A stretch of 64,000 nucleotides of DNA from Pseudomonadota bacterium (GCA_021785405.1 JAJYFF010000007.1:1-64000); one strand, 5' to 3'. Positions 46,814 through 55,882 are shown, counted from the first letter of the stretch. Notes: a model not told the origin generated them from the letters alone. Translations and numbers: made by a program.

Positions 46814-48964
46814 TCAGAATTTCCCGTAGTAGCCTTCCTTGAGGGCGTCGTACAAGTTCGCGGCGGTGTGGGTCTCGCCGTCGTACTCGATGTCCTGATC
46901 GCCCTTGACCTCGACTTCGCTGCCGTCCTCGAGCGTGAACACGTAGGTCGTGTTCTTCAGGTCTTGTTCCTTCACGAGCACGCCCTGGAACGCCTCCGGG
47001 TTGAACCGGAAGGTCGTGCATCCCTTGAGCCCCTGCTCGTGCGCGTACAAGTAGATGTCCTTGAAATCCTCGTACTTGTAGTCGGTCGGCACGTTCGCGG
47101 TCTTCGAGATCGACGAATCGACCCAGCGCTGCGCGGCCGCCTGGATGTCGACGTGCTCGCGCGGCCCGATGTCGTCCGCGGTGACGAAGTAGTCCGGCAG
47201 CTTCTCGCCGGGGTTCTGCGAATTCGGCAGCGCGCGCGGGTTCACGAGCTCGCGATAGGCGAGCAGCTCGAACGAGAAGACGTCGATCTTCTCCTTCGAC
47301 TTCTTGCCTTCGCGGATCACGTTGCGGAAGTAGTGATGCGCGAACGAAGGCTCGATCCCGTTCGAGGCGTTGTTCGCGAGCGACAGCGAGATGGTGCCGG
47401 TCGGCGCGATCGACGTGTGGTGCGTGAAGCGCGCACCGACCTCGGCGAGCTCGTCGACCAGTTCCGGCGCCGCCTCCGCGATGCGCTGCATGTAACGGCT
47501 GTAGCGTGCGTGCAGGACTCGACCGGGCACGCGCGCGCCGACGCGCCAGCCGTCGCGAACCATCTCCGGTCGCTTGCGCAGCATGTCCGCCGTGACCGTG
47601 AACTCCTCGGTCATGATCGGCGCCGGGCCTTTCTCCCGCGCCAGGTCGAGGCCCGCCTCCCAGCCGGCGAGCGCCATCTCGCGGGAGACGTTCTGCGTGA
47701 ACGCGACGGATTTTCGCGAGCCGTACTTCATGCCGAGCATCGTGATCGTGGAGCCGAGACCGAGGAATCCCATTCCGTGGCGACGCTTGCGCAGGATCTC
47801 GTCTCGCTGCGGCATCAGCGGCAGGCCGTTGATCTCGACGACGTTGTCGAGCATCCGCGTGAAGATCTTGACGACCTTGCGATAGGTCTCCCAGTCGAAG
47901 CGCGCGTCCTCGGTGAACGGGTCCAGCACGAACTTCGTCAGGTTCACGGATCCGAGGAGGCAGGAACCGTACGGCGGCAACGGCTGTTCGCCGCACGGAT
48001 TGGTCGCCCGAACGTTCTCGGTCCACCAGTTGTTGTTCATCTCGTTGACTCGATCGATCAAGATGAACCCGGGCTCGGCGAAATCGTACGTCGACGACAT
48101 GATCAGATCCCAGAGACGCCGCGCGGGCAAGGTCTTGTAGACCTTGCACGCGGCGAGGCCGTCCTCGTTGGTCACGTAACCGTCGGTGTACGGCCATTCG
48201 CGCCATACGAACTTCGTGCCATCCGTGAGGTCCGGGCGCTCCGCGTCGTATTCCCGCTCGCTCAGCGGGAACGCGAGCCGCCAGTCAGCGTCGCTCTTGA
48301 CCGCCTCGATGAACTCGTCGGTGATCAGCAGCGAGAGGTTGAACTGACGCAGCCGGCCACTTTCGCGCTTGGCCCTGATGAATTCGAGGACGTCCGGATG
48401 ACCGATGTCGAACGTGCCCATCTGCGCGCCGCGACGTCCGCCCGCCGAGGAGACCGTGAAACACATCTTGTCGTAGATGTCCATGAACGACAGCGGTCCG
48501 GACGTATGCGCGCCGGCGCCCGAGACGTACGCGCCGCGCGGCCGCAAGGTCGAGAACTCGTAGCCGATCCCGCAGCCGGCCTTCAAGGTCAGGCCCGCTT
48601 CGTGGACTTTGTTCAGGATGTCGTCCATCGAATCGCGGATCGTGCCCGACACGGTGCAATTGATCGTCGAGGTCGCGGGCTTGTGCTCGAGGGAGCCCGC
48701 GTTCGAGGTGACCCGTCCGGCAGGGATCGCACCCTGGCGCAACGCCCAGAGGAACGACTCGTACCACTGCTCCCGCAATGCCTCGGTCGATTCGACGTCG
48801 GCGAGCGCACGCGCGACGCGTTTGTAGGTGTCGTCCATCGACTGATCGATCGGCGACCCGTCCTTGGCCGTGAGGCGGTATTTCTTGTCCCAGATGTCGA
48901 GCGACGCCTCTTGGAACGAAATACTGCCGACGTCTTTGTTTTTTATCCTGACCACCGTGTTCAT
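46814..48964 (-). CDS. nrdJa: Adenosylcobalamin-dependent ribonucleotide reductase NrdJa
   Basis: The 716-residue catalytic part reduces ribonucleotides using coenzyme B12 and does not need oxygen. The start at 48964 (MNTVVRIKNKDVGSIS) matches the family; the open frame continues upstream without similarity. Active-site cysteines sit in TSTINCTVSGTIRD and NPCGEQPLPPYGSCLLGSVNL, with a 10-stranded barrel and the GCTTFRFNPEAFQG segment near the end. It is followed 2 bp later by nrdJb. Two NrdR boxes lie in the long upstream region, consistent with the NrdR control known for this class. Confidence 0.95.
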   Translation of the reverse strand: MNTVVRIKNKDVGSISFQEASLDIWDKKYRLTAKDGSPIDQSMDDTYKRVARALADVESTEALREQWYESFLWALRQGAIPAGRVTSNAGSLEHKPATSTINCTVSGTIRDSMDDILNKVHEAGLTLKAGCGIGYEFSTLRPRGAYVSGAGAHTSGPLSFMDIYDKMCFTVSSAGGRRGAQMGTFDIGHPDVLEFIRAKRESGRLRQFNLSLLITDEFIEAVKSDADWRLAFPLSEREYDAERPDLTDGTKFVWREWPYTDGYVTNEDGLAACKVYKTLPARRLWDLIMSSTYDFAEPGFILIDRVNEMNNNWWTENVRATNPCGEQPLPPYGSCLLGSVNLTKFVLDPFTEDARFDWETYRKVVKIFTRMLDNVVEINGLPLMPQRDEILRKRRHGMGFLGLGSTITMLGMKYGSRKSVAFTQNVSREMALAGWEAGLDLAREKGPAPIMTEEFTVTADMLRKRPEMVRDGWRVGARVPGRVLHARYSRYMQRIAEAAPELVDELAEVGARFTHHTSIAPTGTISLSLANNASNGIEPSFAHHYFRNVIREGKKSKEKIDVFSFELLAYRELVNPRALPNSQNPGEKLPDYFVTADDIGPREHVDIQAAAQRWVDSSISKTANVPTDYKYEDFKDIYLYAHEQGLKGCTTFRFNPEAFQGVLVKEQDLKNTTYVFTLEDGSEVEVKGDQDIEYDGETHTAANLYDALKEGYYGKF

Positions 48965-49096
48965 GGATTTATTGACTGCTCCCTCGATGATATCGGGCGA
49001 CCTTCGGCCTCGACGACTGGCGGTTGCCCTCCGCTGACGATTCGCAGCGGACGGAACGCAACCCGCAAACGCTCGTGTGACCCCCCCAACCGGCAA

Positions 49097-49112
49097 ACAC
49101 TAGATGTTGTGA
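49097..49112. promoter_or_regulatory. NrdR box 1
   Basis: ACACTAGATGTTGTGA matches the NrdR consensus acaCwAtATaTwGtgt at 13 of 16 positions. It starts about 12 bases downstream of the proposed nrdJ -10 and would cover the transcription start, a repressing position. Confidence 0.6.
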
Positions 49113-49124
49113 TTGGGGTCAAAA

Positions 49125-49153
49125 GGTTAAGTCCCGACGCGGATCGACGTCAA
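49125..49153 (-). promoter_or_regulatory. Candidate nrdJ promoter
   Basis: On the minus strand a -35 TTGACG (49148-49153) and a weak -10 TTAACC (49125-49130) are separated by exactly 17 bp. NrdR box 1 follows immediately. The leader before the nrdJa start would be about 150 bases. Confidence 0.4.
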
Positions 49154-49273
49154 GCGAATTATCGGGGCGTTTTGGTGAATTTTTTATTTTAAAAAACAAT
49201 GCGTTATAAAACATTTGCTAGAATGGTTATCAATGCATTTTTGCGGGCCCAGGTCAAGCGGGTCTCGACGGCA

Positions 49274-49289
49274 ACCCTATATGTTGTGG
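49274..49289. promoter_or_regulatory. NrdR box 2
   Basis: ACCCTATATGTTGTGG also matches the NrdR consensus at 13 of 16 positions and shares the ATGTTGTG half with box 1. It lies 177 bp from box 1, much further than the usual 15-16 bp between paired boxes. Confidence 0.5.
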
Positions 49290-49347
49290 CGCCGCGACCG
49301 ACCTCCACCGACCCGAACGGCGGCGCCGCGTCGCTATCGCCACCCCA

Positions 49348-49375
49348 TTGAAATTCCGCGCACCTGTCCCTAGTT
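49348..49375 (+). promoter_or_regulatory. Sigma32-like promoter of the small heat shock gene
   Basis: TTGAAA (49348-49353) is followed after 14 bp by CCCTAGTT (49368-49375), close to the heat shock consensus CTTGAAA-N13/14-CCCCATNT. It lies 76 bp before the hsp20 ATG. Confidence 0.45.
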
Positions 49376-49451
49376 CCCGCGTCAGGTCCTGCCGAACCGC
49401 CCGCCGGGTGGCCGAGGCAGGGAACATCGACTACGAGGAGGTAGCAACATC

Positions 49452-49883
49452 ATGACCGTCGTGCGTTACGAGCCCTGGGCCATCGTCAATCGCCTGCAGA
49501 AGGACATCGACCGACTGTTCGGCGCGCCGATCGCGACCGCCGCGGACTCCGGTGCTTGGTTGCCGCCGGTGGACATCCACGAGGAGCCGAACCGCTTCGT
49601 GATCACCGTCGACTTGCCGGGCGTCGATCCGAAGGCCGTGTCGATCACGGCCGAGCAAGGCGTGCTGTCGGTTCGCGGACGCCGCGAAGAGCCTGCCGAG
49701 GAGAGCACCGAGGGGTATCGGCGCGTCGAGCGCATCAAGGGCGATTTCGAGCGGCGTTTCAGCCTGCCGGATAGCGCGGACACGCAAGGCATTCGCGCCA
49801 AGGCGGCGAACGGCGTCCTCGAGATCGCGATCCCGAAACTCGCCCAGGTGCAGCCGCAACGGATCACCGTCGAAGCGGCCTGA
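49452..49883 (+). CDS. Small heat shock protein (Hsp20/alpha-crystallin)
   Basis: The 143-residue chaperone holds unfolding proteins in the cytoplasm. The alpha-crystallin domain covers about 38-135 (PPVDIHEEPNRFVITVDLPGV, VLSVRGRRE, RRFSLPDSADTQGIRAKAANGVLEIAIPK with the A-x-x-x-n-G-V-L motif). A strong GAGGAGG ribosome binding site precedes the ATG, and a sigma32-like promoter lies upstream. degQ follows on the same strand after 146 bp, giving a proteostasis pair. Confidence 0.94.
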   Translation: MTVVRYEPWAIVNRLQKDIDRLFGAPIATAADSGAWLPPVDIHEEPNRFVITVDLPGVDPKAVSITAEQGVLSVRGRREEPAEESTEGYRRVERIKGDFERRFSLPDSADTQGIRAKAANGVLEIAIPKLAQVQPQRITVEAA

Positions 49884-50029
49884 GCGATCGGACGAGCCAG
49901 GCGCCTGCCCGGCGGCGCTTCCGTGTAATATCGCGCGGTCCGACGATCGCTCGCGCGGGTCCGGGTGCCAGCCGCATCGCCCCCGCGCGAGCGATCGCGA
50001 ATCGACTGTCGTCACGGAGTGCGCTCGGG

Positions 50030-51379
50030 ATGAACTCGCGCTTGTCCATCGCGGCCATCGCCGCGGCTGCCGCCCTCGCATTCGGCCCCGGCGGCCGAGC
50101 GGCCACGCTCTCGCCGCTGCCGTCGCTCGCACCGATCGTCAAGCGGGTGGCCCCGGCGGTGGTGAACATCGCGACGCGCGGGACGATCGAGGAACCGGGC
50201 AACGACCGTAATCCGCTGCTCGACGACCCGTTCTTGCGGCGCTTCTTCGAGACTCCGCCGAACGCGCGGCCGCGGGCGCACGAGTTCCGTGCCGCGGGCT
50301 CCGGCGTGATCGTCGACGCGAAGCACGGCTACATCGTCACCAACTATCACGTGATCGAGCATGCGACGCAGATCACCGTGACGCTGCTCGACAACCGTTC
50401 CTTCAGCGCGAAGGTCATCGGCGCCGACGAAGGATCGGATCTCGCGCTATTGCAGGCGCGGCAACCCGACCTGGTCGCGATGCCGCTCGGGGACTCCAGC
50501 CACCTGCAGGTCGGCGACTACGTGCTCGCGATCGGCAACCCGTTCGGACTGCAGCACACCGTGACCTTCGGGATCGTGAGCGCGCTCGGCCGCTCCGGGA
50601 TCAACCCCGACGGCTACGAGGACTTCATCCAGACCGACGCCTCGATCAACCCGGGGAACTCCGGCGGCGCGCTCGTGAACCTGCGCGGCGAACTGGTCGG
50701 GATCAACTCCGCGATCCTGTCGCGCCAGGGCGGCAACATCGGCATCGGTTTCGCGATTCCGGTGAACATGGTCAAGAACGTGATGGCGCAGTTGATCCGA
50801 TACGGCGAAGTCAAGCGCGGCGTGCTCGGGGTGAACATCTACGACGTGACGCCGGAGATCGCGAAGGAGTTCGGGCTGCGCGAGGCGAGCGGCGCGCTGG
50901 TCGCGGGCGTGATCCGCGGATCGGCCGCCGATCGCGCGGGGATTCAGACCGGCGACATCATCACGTCGATCGACGGCCAGCCGATGCGCAACGCGGGCGA
51001 ACTGCGTAACGCGATCGGGATGTTGCGCGTCGGCGCGACGATCCAGGTCGGGCTGCTGCGCGACGGCCGCAGCCTGCACGTGACCGCGACGATCGCGAGT
51101 CCGGCCGGATCGGCCACCGCGGATGCCGGGCTCATCAACAAGGCGCTCGACGGGGCGAGCTTGGTGGACGAGCCGGGCGGCGGCGGCGTGAGGATCAAGT
51201 CGATCCAGCCGGGCAGCGCCGCCGCGCAAGCGGGTCTGCGCGCGAACGACCTGATCGTCGGGGTCGGACGCCAGGCGGTCGCGGACACGAAGGCACTGCG
51301 GGCGATCGCGAAGGGCGCGCATTTCTTGATGCTGAAGGTCAAGCGCGGCGCTTCGTTCTTGCTGGTGCCGATCCGGTGA
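50030..51379 (+). CDS. degQ: Periplasmic Do-family serine protease (DegQ/MucD-like)
   Basis: The 449-residue protein has a signal peptide (about 1-25), a trypsin-like domain with H107 (TNYHVIEHA), D137 (GSDLALL) and S211 (GNSGGAL), and two PDZ domains (about 260-350 and 365-445). It degrades or holds misfolded envelope proteins. The LA loop is short, as in DegQ rather than DegP. The NDUFA9-like gene follows 9 bp later. Confidence 0.95.
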   Translation: MNSRLSIAAIAAAAALAFGPGGRAATLSPLPSLAPIVKRVAPAVVNIATRGTIEEPGNDRNPLLDDPFLRRFFETPPNARPRAHEFRAAGSGVIVDAKHGYIVTNYHVIEHATQITVTLLDNRSFSAKVIGADEGSDLALLQARQPDLVAMPLGDSSHLQVGDYVLAIGNPFGLQHTVTFGIVSALGRSGINPDGYEDFIQTDASINPGNSGGALVNLRGELVGINSAILSRQGGNIGIGFAIPVNMVKNVMAQLIRYGEVKRGVLGVNIYDVTPEIAKEFGLREASGALVAGVIRGSAADRAGIQTGDIITSIDGQPMRNAGELRNAIGMLRVGATIQVGLLRDGRSLHVTATIASPAGSATADAGLINKALDGASLVDEPGGGGVRIKSIQPGSAAAQAGLRANDLIVGVGRQAVADTKALRAIAKGAHFLMLKVKRGASFLLVPIR

Positions 51380-51388
51380 GGTGAGACG

Positions 51389-52357
51389 ATGCAACCAGTA
51401 AGCCGCTCCAGCGTGTGCCTCCTCGGCGGAACCGGCTTCGTCGGCTCCCGGCTCGCGGCGCGCTTGCTGCGCGCCGGCCATACGGTGACCGTGCTGTCGC
51501 GGGATCCCGAGCGCCACAAGAACCTGCTCGTGATGCCGGGCCTCACGCTGGAGCGTTGCGACCTCTACGCCGCAGCCGAGCTCGCGGACCACCTGCGCGG
51601 CTACGACGTCGTGGTGAATCTGGTCGGGATCCTGAACGAGCGGGGATTCGGTGGCCGCGGCTTTCGCAAGGCGCACACGCAGCTCACCGAGATCGCGATC
51701 GATGCGGCCCGCGCGGCGGGCGTGCGCCGGTTCCTGCAGGTCTCCTCGCTCGGCGCCGCCGAGGATGCCCCGAGCCACTACCTGCGCTCCAAGGGCGCGG
51801 CGGAGCGCCGGGTGCGGGAACGGGCGGGGCCGATGGAATGGACGATCTACCGACCGTCGGTGATCTTCGGCCCGGGGGACTCGTTCCTCAACCGGTTCGC
51901 CGCGCTGCTCGCCGCGGTGCCGTGGGTGCTCCCGCTCGCGATGCCCGACGCAAAGCTCCAGCCCGTGCACGTCGACGACGTCGTCGAGGCCTTGCGACGC
52001 GGCGTCGAGGGGTCCACGCCATCTGGCGCCACGTTCGAACTCGGCGGCCCGCGCGTGATGACGCTGCGCGAGGTCGTTGGCTTCGTCGCGACCTGCACCG
52101 GTCGGCGCCGCGTGATCCTGGGTTTGCCCCGGATCGTGTCCCGGGTGCAGGCCCTCGTCATGGATTTCGTACCGGGCCGACCGTTCTCGAGCGACAACTA
52201 CCGATCACTGACCGTCGACAGCGTTTGCGCCGAGGACGGCTTCGCCCTGCTCGGCCTGCGCCCGCGGTCGATGGAAGGATCCGCGCCCGCGTTCCTCGGC
52301 GCCCGCGAATCGAACGCGCGGCTCAGCCGCTGGCGCCGGCGCGCGGGGCACGACTGA
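51389..52357 (+). CDS. NAD(P)-binding protein of the complex I NDUFA9 family
   Basis: This 322-residue extended SDR has the Rossmann loop LLGGTGFVGSRLAARLL, VVVNLVGIL, QVSSLGAAEDAPSHYLRSKGAAE (Tyr and Lys in YxxxK position) and YRPSVIFGPGD, which are hallmarks of the NDUFA9/ubiquinone-related SDR group. The exact reaction is unknown in bacteria. It is 9 bp after degQ and its 3' end overlaps the convergent aminopeptidase gene by 35 bp. Confidence 0.88.
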   Translation: MQPVSRSSVCLLGGTGFVGSRLAARLLRAGHTVTVLSRDPERHKNLLVMPGLTLERCDLYAAAELADHLRGYDVVVNLVGILNERGFGGRGFRKAHTQLTEIAIDAARAAGVRRFLQVSSLGAAEDAPSHYLRSKGAAERRVRERAGPMEWTIYRPSVIFGPGDSFLNRFAALLAAVPWVLPLAMPDAKLQPVHVDDVVEALRRGVEGSTPSGATFELGGPRVMTLREVVGFVATCTGRRRVILGLPRIVSRVQALVMDFVPGRPFSSDNYRSLTVDSVCAEDGFALLGLRPRSMEGSAPAFLGARESNARLSRWRRRAGHD

Positions 52358-53417
52358 CCGCGGCGGCGCGCGCGCCGCAAACCGCGGCGTCGCGAGCGCT
52401 GCGCCCGAGCGCGGCGATCGCGCGAATCCGCGCGAAAAACGCCGGGAATCGTCCGCCGGAACGCGCGAACTCGCGTGCGAAACCCGGCACGCAACGCTCG
52501 TAGGTCGCGAGCGACGCGAGTTCGGCGTTGTTCATCGGCTTGCGGAACCAGCTCGCGAGAGGAGCCTCGGCGCCCCAGGGGGCGCTGAGCCGTAGGTAGG
52601 CGGTGCGCAAGGCCGCGAACTCGCGGCGCTTGCGCTCGAGCATCGCCGCCGAATCGATCGGGGCCCGGTAGATCGCCGCGAGACGCGCGCGCGCAGCGCG
52701 CAGCAACGCGAGCACGGCCTGGTAGCGGCGCTGGTTCCGTTCGTAGCGGGCGAGATCCTCCGTGCGTCCTTGTGCCTCCAGCCAGCGGCGCACCCCTTCA
52801 CGCTCGACGAAGGTCGCGAGACCCTCGTCGAAGCGGGTATCGCCGGGGACGAACAACCGTTGGTGGGTGAGCTCGTGGAAGATGATCGCCGCGAGATCGA
52901 CGTCGCTCCAGCCCATCATCGTACTGAGCACCGGGTCGTCGAAGTGTCCGAGCGTCGAGTACGCCGCGACGCCCTCGACCGCGACGTCGTCACCGGCGGC
53001 GCGCAGCTTGCGCGCGAGCGACCGGGCGCGTCGTTGCACGAAGTACCCGCGATAGGCCATGCAGCCGACGAACGGATAACACCAACGCTTCGCGCGCAAG
53101 GAAAAGCGCGGCGCCGCGAACACGTTCCAGACGACGTACGGGCGGTCGATCGCGGCGTAGCTGCGATAGCTGCCGTTGTCCGGCAGATCGAGGTCGCGAC
53201 TCGCGAAATCGCGAATCGCGGTGACTTCGCGCAGCTGCGCGCGCAGTCGCGCGGGCGTCGCCGGATCCGCGATCACGCGCGCGATCGGCTCGCGCCGCCA
53301 CAGCACCGCCGCCTGGCCGACCGCCGCCTGCCACTCGTAACACCCGGTCGTACCGATCGCGAGCGTCGCGAGGATCGCGAGCGCGCCGACCCGCCGCAGG
53401 ATGCTGCTACCATTCAC
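52323..53417 (-). CDS. Putative zinc aminopeptidase lipoprotein (PF10023-type)
   Basis: The 364-residue protein starts with GTG and has a signal with lipobox IGTTGC (Cys26). The metallopeptidase site is HELTH at 181-185 with a downstream Glu (E198) in FDEGLATFVE. Family blocks such as GHFDDPVLSTMMGWSDVDLAAIIFHE are typical of the predicted aminopeptidases found in proteobacteria. It is likely membrane-bound and periplasmic. Its start codon is only two bases from the divergent cca start. Confidence 0.88.
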   Translation of the reverse strand: MNGSSILRRVGALAILATLAIGTTGCYEWQAAVGQAAVLWRREPIARVIADPATPARLRAQLREVTAIRDFASRDLDLPDNGSYRSYAAIDRPYVVWNVFAAPRFSLRAKRWCYPFVGCMAYRGYFVQRRARSLARKLRAAGDDVAVEGVAAYSTLGHFDDPVLSTMMGWSDVDLAAIIFHELTHQRLFVPGDTRFDEGLATFVEREGVRRWLEAQGRTEDLARYERNQRRYQAVLALLRAARARLAAIYRAPIDSAAMLERKRREFAALRTAYLRLSAPWGAEAPLASWFRKPMNNAELASLATYERCVPGFAREFARSGGRFPAFFARIRAIAALGRSARDAAVCGARAAAVSRAPRAGASG

Positions 53418-53419
53418 GG

Positions 53420-54697
53420 ATGCAAGTGTATCTGGTCGGCGGAGCGGTCCGGGACTCGCTGCTCGGCCTCCCGGTCAAAGAGCGCGATTGGGTCGTGGTC
53501 GGCGGGACGCGCGAGGAGTTGCTCCGGCTCGGGTACCGGGAAGTGGGACGCGACTTCCCGGTGTTCCTGCACCCCGATACGCACGAGGAGTACGCGCTCG
53601 CCCGCTTGGAGCGCAAGGTCGCTCCGGGCTATCACGGCTTCCAGTTCCGCTTCGACCCCGGCGTGACCCTCGAGGAGGACCTGCGGCGCCGGGACTTGAC
53701 GATCAATGCGATCGCCCAGGCGGCGGACGGCACCTACGTCGATCCGTATGGCGGACGGCGCGATCTCGAGCAGCGCTGCCTGCGACACGTGTCGGAGGCG
53801 TTCGTCGAAGACCCCTTGCGCGTGTTGCGGGTCGCGCGCTTCGCGGCGAAGTTCGCGCCGCTCGGATTTCGGATCGCGCCGGAGACCGCATCCTTGATGG
53901 CGGCGATCGTGCAGCGCGGCGAACTCGATGCGCTCGTGCCCGAGCGCATCTGGCAAGAGACCGACAAGGCGCTGCGCGAGCCCGCCGCGCGCGAGTATTT
54001 CGTGACGCTGCGCGCCTGCGGCGCACTGCGGGTGGTGTTCCCGGAACTCGAGGCGCTGTTCGGCGTCCCCCAGCCGCGGGAGTGGCATCCGGAAGTCGAC
54101 ACCGGCGACCATGTGCTTCGCGTGCTCGATCAGGCGGTGCGGCTGAGCGGCGACCCGAGAGTGCGCTTCGCCGCGCTGGTCCACGATCTCGGCAAAGGGA
54201 CCTCGCCAGCGAGTTCCTGGCCTCGTCACCGCGGCCACGAGGAACGCGGTGTCGAACTGATCGGGGCGCTGGCCGCGCGGCTGAAGATCCCGGCGGAGTA
54301 CCGCGATCTCGCGACGATCGTCGCCCGTTGCCACGGACTCGTGCATCGCGCGTTCGACTTGCGCGCGGTGACGGTGCTCGAAGTGCTGGAGCGGGTCGAC
54401 GCGTTCCGGCGGCCGCAGCGCTTCGACGAGGCGCTGACGGCCTGCGAGGCCGACTGGCGCGGGCGAGCGGGACTCGAGGATCGCGCGTACCCGCAGCGCG
54501 ACTACCTGCGCGAGGCGCGCAGCGCCGCGGCCGCGGTCAAGCCGACGAGCGCCGAGATCGCGACCGCGGACGGGCCGCACATCGCGCGCCAGCTGCGCGA
54601 GCGGCGCATCGCCGCGATCGACGCGGTGCGCGCCGGCCACCGCGAGTCGAGCGAGCCGCCGGGATCCGCAAATCCGGGGCTAGAGGGTATGTCGTAG
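53420..54697 (+). CDS. cca: Multifunctional CCA-adding tRNA nucleotidyltransferase
   Basis: The 425-residue enzyme builds and repairs tRNA 3' CCA ends. The head contains YLVGGAVRDSLLGLPVKERDW (with E-x-D metal ligands, as in other members), LTINAIAQ (RRDLTIN) and DPLRVLRVARFAAK. The C-terminal HD phosphohydrolase domain is intact (H-D in LVHDLGKG, with PRHRGHEERG). It overlaps the convergent MidA-like gene by 18 bp. Promoter elements must lie within the aminopeptidase gene. Confidence 0.95.
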   Translation: MQVYLVGGAVRDSLLGLPVKERDWVVVGGTREELLRLGYREVGRDFPVFLHPDTHEEYALARLERKVAPGYHGFQFRFDPGVTLEEDLRRRDLTINAIAQAADGTYVDPYGGRRDLEQRCLRHVSEAFVEDPLRVLRVARFAAKFAPLGFRIAPETASLMAAIVQRGELDALVPERIWQETDKALREPAAREYFVTLRACGALRVVFPELEALFGVPQPREWHPEVDTGDHVLRVLDQAVRLSGDPRVRFAALVHDLGKGTSPASSWPRHRGHEERGVELIGALAARLKIPAEYRDLATIVARCHGLVHRAFDLRAVTVLEVLERVDAFRRPQRFDEALTACEADWRGRAGLEDRAYPQRDYLREARSAAAAVKPTSAEIATADGPHIARQLRERRIAAIDAVRAGHRESSEPPGSANPGLEGMS

Positions 54698-55882
54698 GTC
54701 GCGCAGCGCGAAGCCGCTCGGGGCCCCGGTCAGGCCCCGGCACCAGGCCATCGCCTTGAAGCGTTCGCCCATCTCCCCGGGCATCATCAAACGTCGCGCC
54801 TCGTTCGCCAGGCGCGCGGACTGCAGCGGGTCGGCGCCGGCGAGTTCGCGCAGGTGCGCGTCGATCCCGTTGCCCGCGAGGAAGTACGCCTGGGTCGTGT
54901 ACCCTGCGATGTCGAAGCCCGCGTCGTCGCCGACCTCCGCGAGCGCGGTGAAGTCCACCCACGCGCTGATGTCCTCGAGCCCCGGACGCGCGAACGGGTC
55001 GTCGGACACCCGGTGGCGGTAGTGGCAGATCAAGGTCCCTTGCCGCCGCTCGGCGAGGTAGTAGTGCGCTCGCGGCAAGCCGTAGTCGAACCACAGCACC
55101 GCCCCGGTGCGCAGCGACCGCGTGACCTCGGTCGCCCAGGGTCGCAGGCGCGGGCACCATTCGGACTCGTAGCCGTCGGCCCAATCGCCGCCCGCTGCGT
55201 CGCGCAACGCGTCGCAGGCCGTCGCGAGCGCCGGATTCGCGGGGCGCGCGGACCACTCGAACCGCTCGCCGTCGGGACATTCGACCCCGAGTTCCTCGAC
55301 TCCCGCCCGGCTCCAGCGAAACCGCACCACCGGCAACGCATCGAGGACTTCGTTCGCGACGATCAGACCGTCGAACGGCGCCGCCGGCGGCTCGTCGAGC
55401 CATTCCACCCGGTCGATGCGATCCCCGAGGCGCTCCCGAAGGTGCGTACGCTGCCGATCGCGCAGCTCGGCGCTGACGTCGAGGATCCAGTAGCGCGACG
55501 GCTCGATGCCGCGCGCGCCGAGAAACTCGAGGAGGTCGGCCGCGAGGCGCCCGCTGCCGGCGCCGATCTCGAGGATCGCGCCGCCGCCGATCTCGCCGAG
55601 CACGCCGGCGCCGGCTGCGGCGACCGCGGCGCCGAACAGCCGGGAGATCTCGGGCGCCGTCGTGAAATCGCCGCCGGGACCGAGCTTGCGCGCCCCGGCG
55701 CTGTAGTATCCGAGCCCCGGCGCGTACAACGCGAGCTCCATGAAGCGATCGAAGCCGATCCAGCCGCCGGCCGCGCGCACGGCCGCGGCGATGTGCGCTC
55801 GCACCCGTGCCTCGTGGTCCTGCTCGCCAGGGAGGGTCGCCGATTCACGCTGCGACGGGGTTCCGGTATCGTAGATTCGCAT
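54680..55882 (-). CDS. Class I SAM-dependent methyltransferase, MidA/NDUFAF7 family
   Basis: The 400-residue protein shows the family start GWIGFDRFMELALYAPGLGYY, then GPGGDFTTAPEIS, the SAM loop ILEIGAGSGRLAADLL, IVANEVLDALPV and WFDYGLPRAHYY. Human NDUFAF7 methylates an arginine of complex I NDUFS2; bacterial function is not proven. An NDUFA9-like gene is three genes away, a possible functional link. The ATG overlaps that of the divergent pteridine reductase gene. Confidence 0.9.
   Translation of the reverse strand: MRIYDTGTPSQRESATLPGEQDHEARVRAHIAAAVRAAGGWIGFDRFMELALYAPGLGYYSAGARKLGPGGDFTTAPEISRLFGAAVAAAGAGVLGEIGGGAILEIGAGSGRLAADLLEFLGARGIEPSRYWILDVSAELRDRQRTHLRERLGDRIDRVEWLDEPPAAPFDGLIVANEVLDALPVVRFRWSRAGVEELGVECPDGERFEWSARPANPALATACDALRDAAGGDWADGYESEWCPRLRPWATEVTRSLRTGAVLWFDYGLPRAHYYLAERRQGTLICHYRHRVSDDPFARPGLEDISAWVDFTALAEVGDDAGFDIAGYTTQAYFLAGNGIDAHLRELAGADPLQSARLANEARRLMMPGEMGERFKAMAWCRGLTGAPSGFALRDLRHTL

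Larger units (their letters stand above)
48965..49451. other. Long regulatory intergenic region between nrdJa and hsp20
   Basis: This 487-bp gap is the only stretch over 300 bp without a gene. It holds two NrdR-like boxes, a likely nrdJ promoter, a heat-shock-type promoter near its right end, and an AT-rich island at about 49170-49240 (T and A runs, an extra TTGATA/TATAAC pair on the minus strand with a 19-bp spacer). I find no convincing small gene, and no B12-box of a cobalamin riboswitch. Confidence 0.7.

Noticed and set aside
49218-49232. Fur-box-like sequence CTAGAATGGTTATCA
   Set aside because: Only about 10 of 14 informative positions fit the 7-1-7 Fur model, and no iron gene is adjacent.
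48965-49451. Cobalamin riboswitch before nrdJa
   Set aside because: No B12-box-like sequence or matching fold was seen; NrdR boxes explain the regulation better.
53420-54697. Loss of a catalytic Asp in cca (ERD instead of DRD)
   Set aside because: As I recall, other gammaproteobacterial CCA enzymes also carry E-x-D at this place, so it is a normal variant.
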